Assembly: GCA_963789015.1 (NCBI GenBank)
Contig: CAWBIU010000003.1
Coordinates: 124,001-188,000 of the forward strand
Origin: JAOPZW01 sp963789015
GTDB lineage: Bacteria; Actinomycetota; Thermoleophilia; Solirubrobacterales; Solirubrobacteraceae
DNA length: 64,000 nucleotides
Direction of reading: 5' to 3'
The first letter of the stretch is position 1. Each line of letters opens with the position of its first letter. The notes below the pieces were generated by a model, which saw nothing but the letters and a program-made list of their open reading frames with translations, ran no database searches and was not told the origin of the DNA. A program made the translations under genes and the position numbers. Shown here in pieces: positions 1 to 8,183 of the stretch.

Positions 1-1812
1 GGAATGCCGAAGTCCGGGCCGCGGTAGCCGAGGTTCCGCCGGTCGTAGATCTCGTCGTAGCCGTAGAAGGTCCGGCCTTCCGGCCACGCCCGGTGGTTCG
101 CCGGCATGGCGGCGACCGCCCGCCAGCCGGCGTGCTTGAACGCGCGCGTCAACGTGAGGCGCTCCTCGCCGACGAGCTGGTCGTAACGCCGCTGGCCGTC
201 GACCTGGATCCCTGCCTGCAGGGTCGAGTGCGCCAGCCAGCTCAGGCCTCCGAACGTCGGCGAGGTGAGGAAGGCGCTGCGCGACGAGAAGCCGGCGCCC
301 TGCAGCTGGGCGGTGCCGCGGTCGAGTACGGCGTCGATCCGGGGCGCGAAGGACGAGTCCTGGACCGCGACCCGCCCATAGCTCTCGACGAAGACCAGCA
401 GGACGTCCTTGCCGCGCAGCCCGGCAAGGAGCCGGGACTCCGGAGTGGCGCGAAAGCGCTCGTGGGCGATCTCCCGGGCGAGGATCTCCCGATCGCGCAG
501 GCCGGTCTCCACCGCCCGCACCTCGCGGACGGCGAGCGCGGTGGCGCTCGTGGAGGCGACAGGCGCGTCGAGCACGCGCAGGACCAGCCAGAGCACTCCG
601 AGCACCGCGGCCGCCCGGAGCACCCGGTCGCGGTGGTGAGCCGCCACGCGCGTGACGCGCAGCAGCGCCAGGACCGGGACGGCGAGGAGCGCGACGACGA
701 GCACGAAGGCGGCGGCCGCGACGAGGTTCGCCTGCGACCTGCCGATCGCCTCGCCGAGCGTCTCGATGCCGATCCCCACGTAGGTCCAGTCCGAGACGGG
801 GCTGAACGGTCGGTCGAAGGCGGTGAAGAACCCCATGTCGAGGACCTTCACGAGCGCGAGCACCCCCAGCGCCACGCCCGCGACGACGGCCAGCGCGCGG
901 CGCGGGACGGCGGGCAGCAGGACGGCGAGGGCGACGACGATGAGCAGCTCGAGCGGGAGCCGCGCGAACGCGCCGACGGTGAGACGCGTCGTCTGGTTCG
1001 GCGCGACCAGGGCGCCCCAGACGACCAGCAGGGCGAGCACCGTGAGCGCCACGGCGATGGGCGCGCGCAGCGGCCCGGGTCCGGACGGTGCGACGTCCAC
1101 CGCCTGCACCTGCTCGTGCGTGTCGTGCCGGTGGCCCCACAGCCACCGCACGCACTCGCCGACCGACACCGCGAGCGCCGCCAGCGCCGCGGCCAGGAGA
1201 ACCTGCATGAGCGCCCGGGGCAGAACCCCGGCGGCCGCCACCGTCAGCACGATCCCCTGCATCGCCGCGACGAGCCTGCGCCAGCGGCGCGGCGGCAGCG
1301 GCGCGCGCATCCACGGCAGCAGCAACTCGCCGGCCAGGAACAGGTAGCGCGCCGCCCCGATCGCGAGCACCCACGTGCCGTACTCGGGGGCGACGTAGAC
1401 GCTGAGGGCGAGGATCAGGAACGCGTCGACCTCGCCGTCGAAGCGCGCGCCCAGCGTGGTCGCCGTCCCGGTGCGCCGCGCCAGCCATCCGTCGGCCGCG
1501 TCCAGCGCGAGCGCGACGGCGGCCAGCGTCACGAGCAGCGCGACCGGCGCGCCGCCGCGTGAACGAGTCCGCGACCAGCGCGGCGACGCCGACGGCGAGC
1601 GTGGCCCGGGCGAGCGTCACCCACGACGCCGGCCCCAGCCCGTCACCCGGACCGCGCGCGAGGCCGCGCCCCAGCGCCGCCGCGATCGTCACGGCGCAGG
1701 CGAGGCCGACGACCCAGCCGGCCGCGCCGAGCCCGGTGGTCCCCGCCAGGACGGCGAGCACCAGCACCTGGGCGATCAGCCCGGCCGCCGGCCCCGCCTG
1801 ACCGTCTCGCAC
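1..1812 (-). CDS. CDP-alcohol phosphatidyltransferase fused to a membrane sulfatase/LtaS-like domain (partial, one frameshift)
   Basis: The gene enters from the left edge, so its C-terminus is missing. From the GTG at 1812 (upstream GGGAGG, 5 nt before it) the product begins with hydrophobic segments and carries a perfect CDP-alcohol phosphotransferase signature, DG-x2-AR-x8-G-x3-D-x3-D, at nt 1502-1425. The same frame then runs without a stop through several more membrane segments (about nt 1330-560) into an alkaline-phosphatase-superfamily domain beginning near nt 435 (VLLVFVESYGR, with the metal-ligand-type Glu; then SPTFGGLSWLAHST). A one-base shift near 1560 separates the first 85 or so codons from the rest. 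Known: CDP-OH transferases make phospholipid head groups, and sulfatase/LtaS-like proteins act on sulfate or phosphoglycerol esters outside the cell. Inferred: one polytopic enzyme for lipid or wall polymer decoration. Confidence 0.7.
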   Translation of the reverse strand, partial: MRDGQAGPAAGLIAQVLVLAVLAGTTGLGAAGWVVGLACAVTIAAALGRGLARGPGDGLGPASWVTLARATLAVGVAALVADSFTRRRAGRAARDAGRRRARAGRGRRMAGAAHRDGDHAGRALRRRGRRVPDPRPQRLRRPRVRHVGARDRGGALPVPGRRVAAAVDARAAAAAPLAQARRGDAGDRADGGGRRGSAPGAHAGSPGRGAGGARGVGRRVRAVAVGPPARHARAGAGGGRRTVRTRAAARAHRRGAHGARPAGRLGRPGRAEPDDASHRRRVRAAPARAAHRRRPRRPAARRPAPRAGRRRGRGAGGARAREGPRHGVLHRLRPTVQPRLGLDLRGDRHRDARRGDRQVAGEPRRGRRLRARRRAPRRPGPGAAARHARGGSPPRPGAPGGRGARSALAGPARARRACRLHERHRARRPRGAGGGDRPARSGDPRPGDRPRALSRHSGVPAPCRAARQGRPAGLRRELWAGRGPGLVLRAPDRRRTRPRHRPAAGRRLLVAQRLPHLADVRRPELAGALDPAGRDPGRRPAALRPARRRGAPHVDARVQARRLAGGRRHAGEPPGVAGRPDLLRLRRDLRPAEPRLPRPGLRHS

Positions 1813-1914
1813 CCCGCCTCCCAGATCGTGATTGCGTCGAGGACTGACGTTAACCCCGGACGCTCGCGTGCCGTCGCACCTTCCCGGGACCGGCTGCGGC
1901 AAGATCGCGGCGCG

Positions 1915-1941
1915 ATGGCGCCGAGGCAACCACGGTCATGA
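1915..1941 (+). CDS. possible 8-codon leader peptide before the methyltransferase
   Basis: An ATG at 1915 opens an eight-residue frame (MAPRQPRS) whose TGA overlaps the ATG of the methyltransferase at 1938 in an ATGA arrangement. A weak -10-like CAAGAT lies 9 nt upstream (1900-1905), so a leaderless mRNA could start here. The overlap would allow translational coupling. It may be chance. Confidence 0.2.
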   Translation: MAPRQPRS

Positions 1942-2729
1942 GGCAGGACGACCGCGCGCAATTCGACCGGGCGCTGCGCCGCGCGCGCGTGTCGGCCTAC
2001 GCCCCCGGCGAGTTCGTCGGGCAGGAGAGCTTCATGACCGCCGGCGAGATCCGGGCCCTGTCGGTGCAGGCCGGCATCGGTCCCGGGGTCACGGTGCTCG
2101 ACCTGTGCTGCGGCATCGCCGGCCCCGGGCGGTTCCTCACGCGGGAGCTGGGCTGCGCCTACCTGGGGGTGGACGCCAGCGCGAGCGCCGTCGCCATCGC
2201 CCGCGAGCGCGCGGGCGACCTGCCCTGCCGCTTCGCGGTTGCGCAGATCCCGCCCCTCCCGGCGGGCCCCTTCGACGTCGTCCTCCTGCTCGAGACGATG
2301 CTCGCCTTCGAGGACAAGGACGCGCTGGTCCGCGAGATCAGCACGGCGCTCCGGCCCGGCGGGCGGTTCGCCTTCACGCTCGAGGAGGGGCCGCCGCTCA
2401 CGGCGGCCGAGCGGGCGGCGATGCCCGACTCCGGCACGGTCTGGCTCACCCCGCTCGACGAGATGGCCACGTCCCTGGAGCGGGCGGGCCTGGTCGTGGC
2501 GTGGCAGGAGGAGCACAGCCGCGCGCATCGCGCGACGGCGCAGGCGCTGGCGGACGCGTTCGCCGCGGAGGCCGAGGAGATCGCGGCGCAGGTCGGCCCC
2601 CGGGCGCTGGACGAGCTGCTCGCCGCCCACCGGCTGTGGATCGAGTGGCTCGGCGAGGGGCGCGTGCGGAAGTTCGCGCTGGTGGCGGAGCGGCCTGTCC
2701 TGAGAGCATCCACACGTGGACGCTGCTGA
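1938..2729 (+). CDS. class I SAM-dependent methyltransferase
   Basis: A 263-residue Rossmann-type methyltransferase. Motif I is VLDLCCGIAGPGRFL at residues 53-67, followed by the acidic ribose-binding residue in LGVDAS, and a motif IV-like region (FDVVLLLETMLAF). The substrate cannot be read from the sequence; small-molecule methylation is the usual role of this Methyltransf_11/25 type. The ATG at 1938 has only a weak GAGG 11 nt upstream. The gene overlaps the next one (GTG 2716) by 14 nt, so the two are probably co-transcribed. Confidence 0.85.
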   Translation: MRQDDRAQFDRALRRARVSAYAPGEFVGQESFMTAGEIRALSVQAGIGPGVTVLDLCCGIAGPGRFLTRELGCAYLGVDASASAVAIARERAGDLPCRFAVAQIPPLPAGPFDVVLLLETMLAFEDKDALVREISTALRPGGRFAFTLEEGPPLTAAERAAMPDSGTVWLTPLDEMATSLERAGLVVAWQEEHSRAHRATAQALADAFAAEAEEIAAQVGPRALDELLAAHRLWIEWLGEGRVRKFALVAERPVLRASTRGRC

Positions 2730-3090
2730 GCTGCGCGGGTGGTGCCTCGCTCAGACGGGGGCGGTGGAGGAGTTCCCGTTCGGCCCCGAGACCTCGGTGT
2801 TCAAGGTCGGCGGCAAGCTGTTCGCGATCAGCGCGCTCGACCGCACGCCGCTCGAGGTCAGCGTCAAGTGCGAGCCGGAGCTGGCCGTTCAGCTACGAGT
2901 CACCTACGCGGCGATCCGCCCTGGCTACCACTTGAACAAGCGCCACTGGAACACGGTCACGCTGGACGGCAGGCTGCCGGACCAGCTGATCCGCGATCTC
3001 GTCGAGGACTCCTACGACCTCATCGTGAGCGCGCTCCCCAAGCGCACACGCCGGCAGCTTGGATGGGCGCGCGACAACCACTCCCGATGA
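2716..3090 (+). CDS. MmcQ/YjbR family protein
   Basis: A 124-residue protein with the typical MmcQ/YjbR layout: N-terminal helix (ELRGWCLAQTGAVEEFPFG), then KVGGKLFAI and the C-terminal GYHLNKRHWNTVTLDG block followed by a helix (LIRDLVEDSYDLIVSALPKR). The fold is CyaY-like and is annotated as DNA-binding, but no biochemical role is established. The GTG start at 2716 lies inside the end of the methyltransferase gene, which implies coupling. It converges on the EEP lipoprotein gene with a 16-nt gap. Confidence 0.85.
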   Translation: MDAAELRGWCLAQTGAVEEFPFGPETSVFKVGGKLFAISALDRTPLEVSVKCEPELAVQLRVTYAAIRPGYHLNKRHWNTVTLDGRLPDQLIRDLVEDSYDLIVSALPKRTRRQLGWARDNHSR

Positions 3091-3106
3091 ACCCCGATGA
3101 GGGCGT

Positions 3107-3928
3107 CTACTCAGGTCTGGTGAGGCGCGCCCGGACCAGCAGGAGGTCGTGGTCGCTGTGCGTGACCGGCACCACCCGCGCCGAGGGCGAGCGGAGCGCG
3201 CGGCTTCCGTAGACGTGCTGGATCCCGGGGGCCTGGCCGGCGGACCTGTCCGTGCGGGTCCAGACGCCGCCGGGGGCGCAGGAGCGGCGACGGTTGACGT
3301 CACCCCCGAAGGCGACGGTGCGGGTGGCCGCGCGACGTGCGAGGAGCGCTGCGAGCTCGGCGCACTGCGCCTCGTTCCCGGCCACCTCGATGACGCTGCG
3401 CGTGTTCAGGTGGGCGGTGCACACGTCGACGCCGACTCGGGTCGAGACGCACAGCCACCGGCGCCGTTCGGGGCCGGCCTGCGCCTCGAAGTCGCGGTTG
3501 TCGGTGCGCTCGATGGCAGCCTCGGTGAGCACCGCGTTCCCGAAGAGCCCGCGGCCGCCCGGTCGGACGCAGCGGAGCAGCTCGCCGCGGTAGATCACCC
3601 TCGAGAAGCGCACGTGGTATCCGGTTCGCCGCGCGATCCGTGTCGCGTCGTTGCGGCAGGCCTCGTTGACCGTGACGGCGTCCGGGCGCGCCTCACGGAT
3701 CCGGGTCACCGCCTCCTCCACGCCGGCCGGGTATGCCGCCTTGCCGTAGCAGCCGGCCAGACCGGAGAGGCACAGGTTCATCTGCATCAGCGTGTACGTC
3801 CGGCCCGCAGGCGCCGGCTCGGCCGCGGCCCCCGAGGATCCGCCGCAGCCCGTCAGGGCGAGGACGAGCGCGCAACCCACCGCCACGAGGAGCAGGGCCG
3901 CAGAGCGGTCGGCACCGGGGCGGCCCAT
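3107..3928 (-). CDS. secreted endonuclease/exonuclease/phosphatase-family lipoprotein
   Basis: A 273-residue lipoprotein. It has an N-terminal hydrophobic segment and the lipobox LALTGC, with lipidated Cys about residue 28, so it should sit on the outer face of the membrane. The EEP catalytic set is visible in order: MNLCLSG (Asn), VNEACRND (Glu metal ligand), TAHLNT (His), GGDVNRR (GDxN) and the terminal SDHDLLL (SDH). Family members hydrolyse phosphodiesters in DNA, inositol phosphates or phospholipids; the substrate here is unknown. The longer open frame to 4228 is not used: the signal peptide fixes the start at ATG 3928, or GTG 3937 just upstream. Confidence 0.82.
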   Translation of the reverse strand: MGRPGADRSAALLLVAVGCALVLALTGCGGSSGAAAEPAPAGRTYTLMQMNLCLSGLAGCYGKAAYPAGVEEAVTRIREARPDAVTVNEACRNDATRIARRTGYHVRFSRVIYRGELLRCVRPGGRGLFGNAVLTEAAIERTDNRDFEAQAGPERRRWLCVSTRVGVDVCTAHLNTRSVIEVAGNEAQCAELAALLARRAATRTVAFGGDVNRRRSCAPGGVWTRTDRSAGQAPGIQHVYGSRALRSPSARVVPVTHSDHDLLLVRARLTRPE

Positions 3929-4058
3929 GAGGTTCACGATCCTCGACGGTACATCGAAGTCGGCACCCGGGGCGTCGACCAGGGACTTCACGGGCGCGAT
4001 GAGCGCCACGCCGGACAATCGTGCCCGATACCCCATGACGAGCCCGAAGGAGGAGCAG

Positions 4059-5279
4059 ATGTCCGCCACTGAAGCTGCAGCAGGCAGCGCCGGCACCGCT
4101 GTACGCCCATTCGAGGTGGGCTTTTCCGACGAGGACCTGAATGACCTTCGCAGGCGCATCAACGCCACCAGGTGGCCTGAGCGCGAGACGGTCGCCGACG
4201 ACTCGCAGGGCGTGCCGCTCGCACTCATGCAAGAGCTCGCGCGCTACTGGGGGACCGACTACGACTGGCGGCCGTGCGAGGCGAAGCTCAACGGCCTGCC
4301 GCAGTTCCTCACCGAGATCGACGGGCTCGACATCCACTTCATCCACATCCGTTCCGAGCACGAGGACGCGCTGCCGCTGATCGTCACGCACGGATGGCCC
4401 GGCTCGATCATCGAGCAGCTGAAGGTCATCGAGCCGCTCACGAATCCCACAGCACATGGCGCAAGCGCGACCGACGCGTTCCATCTGGTCATTCCCTCGT
4501 TGCCGGGCCACGGGTTCTCCGCCAAGCCGAGCACCACCGGGTGGGACCCTGCCCGCGTCGCGCGTGCCTGGGTGACGCTGATGAAGCGCCTCGGCTACAC
4601 CCGATTCGTGGCGCAGGGCGGCGATTGGGGTGCGGCCGTCACGCAGGCGATGGGCGTGCAGGCGGCACCGGAGCTGCTCGGCATCCACTCCAACATGCCC
4701 GGCACCGCGCCGGCCGAGATCGCAGCGGCGTTCCAGCGCGGCGATCCGCCGCCGGCAGGCCTCTCAGCCGACGAGCGACGCGCATACGACCAGTTGAGCG
4801 GGTTCTACGCGAGCCACGTGGCCTACGCGCTGATCATGGGGACGCGGCCGCAGACCATGTACGGACTCGCGGACTCACCGGTCGATCTCGCCGCGTTCGC
4901 GATCGACCACGGCGACGGCACCGGCCAGCCCGGGCTCGTCGCGCGGATCCTCGAGGGACGCCTCGAGGGCGACCTCACGCGAGACGACATCCTCGACAAC
5001 ATCACGCTCTACTGGCTGACGAACACGGGCGTCTCCGCGGCTCGCCTCTACTGGGAGAACAAGGCGGGCTTCTTCGAGGCCAAGCCCATCTCGATCCCGT
5101 ACGCCATCAGCGTGTTTCCGGACGAGCTCTACCAAGCTCCCCGGAGCTGGGCCGAGCGCGCGTATCCCGACAACCTCATCCACTACAACCAGCTCGACCG
5201 AGGCGGCCACTTCGCTGCCTGGGAACAGCCACAGCTGTTCGCGGAGGAAGTTCGCGCAGGCTTCAGGTCGTTGCGCTAG
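4059..5279 (+). CDS. epoxide hydrolase (EHN domain, microsomal type)
   Basis: A 406-residue alpha/beta hydrolase. The N-terminal EHN domain (from RPFEVGFSDEDLNDL) marks the microsomal/juvenile-hormone epoxide hydrolase branch. Catalytic features are HGWPGS (oxyanion hole), GGDWGAA (Asp nucleophile) and GGHFAAWEQP (His near the C-terminus). These enzymes open epoxides to diols in the cytosol. The ATG at 4059 has an excellent ribosome binding site (AAGGAGGAGCAG), so the longer open frame from 3792 is rejected. It stands alone, divergent from the EEP lipoprotein and convergent with the thioredoxin-like gene. Confidence 0.92.
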   Translation: MSATEAAAGSAGTAVRPFEVGFSDEDLNDLRRRINATRWPERETVADDSQGVPLALMQELARYWGTDYDWRPCEAKLNGLPQFLTEIDGLDIHFIHIRSEHEDALPLIVTHGWPGSIIEQLKVIEPLTNPTAHGASATDAFHLVIPSLPGHGFSAKPSTTGWDPARVARAWVTLMKRLGYTRFVAQGGDWGAAVTQAMGVQAAPELLGIHSNMPGTAPAEIAAAFQRGDPPPAGLSADERRAYDQLSGFYASHVAYALIMGTRPQTMYGLADSPVDLAAFAIDHGDGTGQPGLVARILEGRLEGDLTRDDILDNITLYWLTNTGVSAARLYWENKAGFFEAKPISIPYAISVFPDELYQAPRSWAERAYPDNLIHYNQLDRGGHFAAWEQPQLFAEEVRAGFRSLR

Positions 5280-5307
5280 ACGCGCCCGCGCCAAGCGGGA
5301 ACGGCAC

Positions 5308-6261
5308 CTACCCGAACGTGAACGCGTACGCCTCGGCGCCGGGCTCGAGGAACGTGATCCGAAGCGTCCGCTCGCGGACGGCGTCCGGCTCGCGCACGAG
5401 CTGGTACAGGCGGCCGTCCCGGAGCACGCCGTTTCCGTCCTCGTCGACGTCCACGCCGTGTGACCGACCCGGAGCGTCGCCGTCGAGCAGCACGCGGAAG
5501 GGGATCGGCTCTCGTGCGCCGGGCGAGAGCACGAGATGCGCGTCGCGCGCGTGGAACCGGAACGCGATGCTGCCGCCGGCCTCGTCGAGCACGACGCTCT
5601 CGCTGCCGATCGTCCACTCGCCGGCAAGGGCCCAGTCGTTGAGGGGCAGGCGTTCGGGGAGCTCGTAGGCGCGGCGTGCGTCGAACGCGGCGCCGCCCGG
5701 GGACGTGAAGCGCTCGCCGCGCCCGTAGCCGAGATACGTCTCCGGGGTCCGCAGGTGGTCCCAGTCGGCCTGTGCCTCCACTCCGCGCCCTTCGACGCGG
5801 TCGAGCTCGCGCTCGACCCCCAGCAGCCGCTGGATGACGCGCTCCGATCGCTCGTAGCGTCCTTCGCCGAAGTGGTGGTCGCGGATGACGCCGTCCACGT
5901 CCACGAAGTAGAGCGCCGGCCAGTAGTGGTTCGCGAAGGCGCTCCAGACCCCAAAGTCGTTGTCGAGCGCGACCGGGTAGTCGATCGCGCGTTCCTTCAC
6001 CGCCTGTCGCACCCCGTCGATCTCCTGCTCGAAGGAGAACTCCGGCGTGTGGATCCCGAGCACGACCAACCCGTCGTCTCGGTAGGCCTGCGACCAGGCG
6101 CGCACGTACGGCTCCTGGCGCAGCCAGTTGATGCACGTCAGCGTCCAGAAGTTCACCAGGACGACGTGGCCCCGCAGCTCGTCGCGACCGACTGGCTCGG
6201 AGTTGAGCCACCCGGTCGCTCCGGCCAGCGAAGGCATGTGGAGGCGTTCGAACGTGGTCAT
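5308..6261 (-). CDS. thioredoxin-like redoxin with C-terminal beta-sandwich domain (DipZ C-terminus-like)
   Basis: A 317-residue protein. Residues 25-150 form a TlpA/redoxin domain (VVLVNFWTLTCINWLRQEP), and the rest resembles the beta-rich C-terminal domain of DipZ proteins (ETYLGYGRGERF, DWALAGEW, IAFRFHARDAHLVL). The normal CxxC is CINW here, so only the first cysteine remains and a classical dithiol/disulfide cycle is unlikely. No signal peptide or membrane segment is seen, so it is probably cytosolic. It lies 41 nt downstream of the hydrolase gene at 7289 and is likely co-transcribed with it. Confidence 0.82.
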   Translation of the reverse strand: MTTFERLHMPSLAGATGWLNSEPVGRDELRGHVVLVNFWTLTCINWLRQEPYVRAWSQAYRDDGLVVLGIHTPEFSFEQEIDGVRQAVKERAIDYPVALDNDFGVWSAFANHYWPALYFVDVDGVIRDHHFGEGRYERSERVIQRLLGVERELDRVEGRGVEAQADWDHLRTPETYLGYGRGERFTSPGGAAFDARRAYELPERLPLNDWALAGEWTIGSESVVLDEAGGSIAFRFHARDAHLVLSPGAREPIPFRVLLDGDAPGRSHGVDVDEDGNGVLRDGRLYQLVREPDAVRERTLRITFLEPGAEAYAFTFG

Positions 6262-6302
6262 CGTGATCCCCGAGTGTGACGTTCTTGCGGAGATGCCGCC
6301 GC

Positions 6303-7289
6303 TCAGGCGGTGGCGACCGTGCCGGCGTCCCGGGTGCCGGCCGATCCCTCGCGGTACGGGGCCAGGAAGGCGGTCAGCGCTGCCAGGAGCGCCTCGGGAG
6401 CCTGCTCGGCGACCCAGTGGCCGGCACCGGGCAGGACCACCGTCTGCACATCGTCCGCGGCGAGCTTCATGTAGCTGCCGGGCCCTTCACCGCCACCTTC
6501 CTCGCCGCCCATCGCGAGGATGGGCAGGGTCAGCCGCCGGGCCTTGCGCTGCTGGTTCTGCGCGATGGTCGTGTTGACCGCCCGATAGAACCCGAAGCTC
6601 CCACGCAGGGCGTCGGGGTCCGAGCGCAGGACGTCGAGGTAGTAGTCGACCGTCTCGGCGGGGAGCTTCCTGCTCCCGGCCGACGCGTCGAACTCCGCGC
6701 CGAAGAAGATCTCCTCCCGGCCCCTGACCAGCGCTTCGTTCACCTCGGCCGGGAGCTGGTTGAACATCAGGTGCCAGAGCCTGGCGTTGAGCGCCGGAGG
6801 GACGAACAGCGGCGGTGAGGCCGACACGCCCGGAATGGGAGCCTCGGAGACGATCAGACGGTCCACCCGGTCCGGGTGATCCGCGGCCACGGCGTAGGCG
6901 ATCGGCATCCCGGTGTCGGTCCCGTACATGGCGAACCGCTGGTGACCCAGCGCGTCCATCAGCGCGACCAGGTCGCCGGCGATGGCGCCCGCGTCGTAGC
7001 CGTCCTCGGGCTTGTCCGACAGCCCGATCCCGCGCTGGTCGACGGCGATGACCTCGAAGTCCCGCGCCAGCGCCGGCATGACCATCCGCCACGCGTACCA
7101 GGTCTGCGGCCAGCCGTGCACGAGCAGCAGCGGTGGGCCGTCCCCACCGATCACGACGTGCTGGCGCAGCTCGGCGGTATCGACGTAGCGGCTGGTGAAC
7201 GTGTCGCTGAAACCGGGCGGAAGGTTCGGCGCGCCCGACGCCGAGCCGGGTCCTTCCGCGGTGGTCAGCCCGACGGAGGATGAACCCAT
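6303..7289 (-). CDS. alpha/beta hydrolase, epoxide hydrolase-like
   Basis: A 328-residue alpha/beta hydrolase with HGWPQTWYAW (HGxP oxyanion motif), VIAVDQRGIGLSDKP (typical of soluble epoxide hydrolase/haloalkane dehalogenase relatives), YGTDTGMPIAYA in place of the usual GHDWG (Asp nucleophile kept) and PGAGHWVAEQAP (catalytic His). Epoxide hydrolysis is the best guess; dehalogenase or esterase activity is possible. The ATG at 7289 has AGGGAGAGGATC upstream and is preferred over the upstream start of the 359-codon frame. Confidence 0.87.
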   Translation of the reverse strand: MGSSSVGLTTAEGPGSASGAPNLPPGFSDTFTSRYVDTAELRQHVVIGGDGPPLLLVHGWPQTWYAWRMVMPALARDFEVIAVDQRGIGLSDKPEDGYDAGAIAGDLVALMDALGHQRFAMYGTDTGMPIAYAVAADHPDRVDRLIVSEAPIPGVSASPPLFVPPALNARLWHLMFNQLPAEVNEALVRGREEIFFGAEFDASAGSRKLPAETVDYYLDVLRSDPDALRGSFGFYRAVNTTIAQNQQRKARRLTLPILAMGGEEGGGEGPGSYMKLAADDVQTVVLPGAGHWVAEQAPEALLAALTAFLAPYREGSAGTRDAGTVATA

Positions 7290-7436
7290 GACGATCCTCT
7301 CCCTTCCCACAAGGCCACGGGCCTTGGTTGGTGACGACACCGACCCTGACGGTGCCCGCCGGGACGTCGCGCCCGTGAACACCCTGGCCCGCTCCCCGGT
7401 GTGCGACCGTGCGCGTCGCGCGACCGGGCCGACCGA

Positions 7437-8099
7437 TCAGGTCCGTTCGATCCTGGCCAACCAGGCCGGTGCACCCTGCGCGTTGAACCTTGCCTGGAGC
7501 CGCTCCGGGCTGATGGAGGCAACGCTCCAGTCGCGGCTGCGAGTGAATGCCGCCCTCAGCTCCTCCTGACTGATGGGATGCGGGCCGGCGGACTCGGGTC
7601 CGACGTCACTGAAACAGAGCACGTACAGGCTTCCGCCACGACCAGTCACCGAAGCCAGGCTCGCCACGTAGTCGCGCCGCTCACTGCTGTCGAACGAATG
7701 GAACAACCCGCAATCGAGCACCGTCTCGAACACTCGGCCCAGACGGTCCAGGTGCAGGGCATCGACGGCCAGGAAGTCCGCGTCGATGCCGCGAGCCGCG
7801 GCCTTCTCCCGCGCGATCGACAGTGCGGTCTCAGCCACATCGACGCCCAGAACGTTCAGCCCCAGAGCGGCAACATGCAGGGCGTTGTCGCCTGTCCCGC
7901 AGCCTGCATCGAGAACGGCGCCGGCGAATGCGCCTTCGCTCGCCAGACGCACGATCGCCGGCTGTGGGTGCTCCATGTCCCACGGCGCCGGGCCATCGAG
8001 GTACGACGCATCCCAGGGCCGGCCCTCCCGCCGCTCGTGACTGGTCGGCCGGCGCCCGCAGTACGAATCATCGGCTCTGGCTCCGGTCTGCTCGGACAC
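7437..8099 (-). CDS. class I SAM-dependent methyltransferase
   Basis: A 220-residue methyltransferase related to thiopurine/tellurite-resistance-type enzymes. It has WDASYLDGPAPWD, then motif I AVLDAGCGTGDNALHVA, GVDVAETAL, and FETVLDCGLFHSFD. The substrate is unknown. The GTG at 8099 is chosen because the conserved domain begins about 20 residues later and the upstream part of the open frame is low-complexity Arg-rich shadow sequence. It is divergent from the membrane protein gene at 8184. Confidence 0.82.
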   Translation of the reverse strand: MSEQTGARADDSYCGRRPTSHERREGRPWDASYLDGPAPWDMEHPQPAIVRLASEGAFAGAVLDAGCGTGDNALHVAALGLNVLGVDVAETALSIAREKAAARGIDADFLAVDALHLDRLGRVFETVLDCGLFHSFDSSERRDYVASLASVTGRGGSLYVLCFSDVGPESAGPHPISQEELRAAFTRSRDWSVASISPERLQARFNAQGAPAWLARIERT

Positions 8100-8171
8100 C
8101 TTCGTCCCGTCCCTTCGACTGGTGTACGCGGGCCCGATCGTCGCACGCCGGTGGGCCCTGTCGGCGGCCGC

Positions 8172-8177
8172 TAGCCT
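8172..8177 (+). promoter_or_regulatory. -10 element (TAGCCT), probable leaderless start
   Basis: TAGCCT fits the TAnnnT -10 pattern and lies 6 nt before the GTG at 8184, the spacing expected when the mRNA starts at the start codon. No Shine-Dalgarno sequence is present. Confidence 0.4.
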
Positions 8178-8183
8178 CGACGC

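Noticed and set aside
93..1562. 489-codon plus-strand open frame
   Set aside because: Arg/Gln/Glu-rich low-complexity antisense shadow of the phosphatidyltransferase/sulfatase gene on the minus strand, which has clear motifs.
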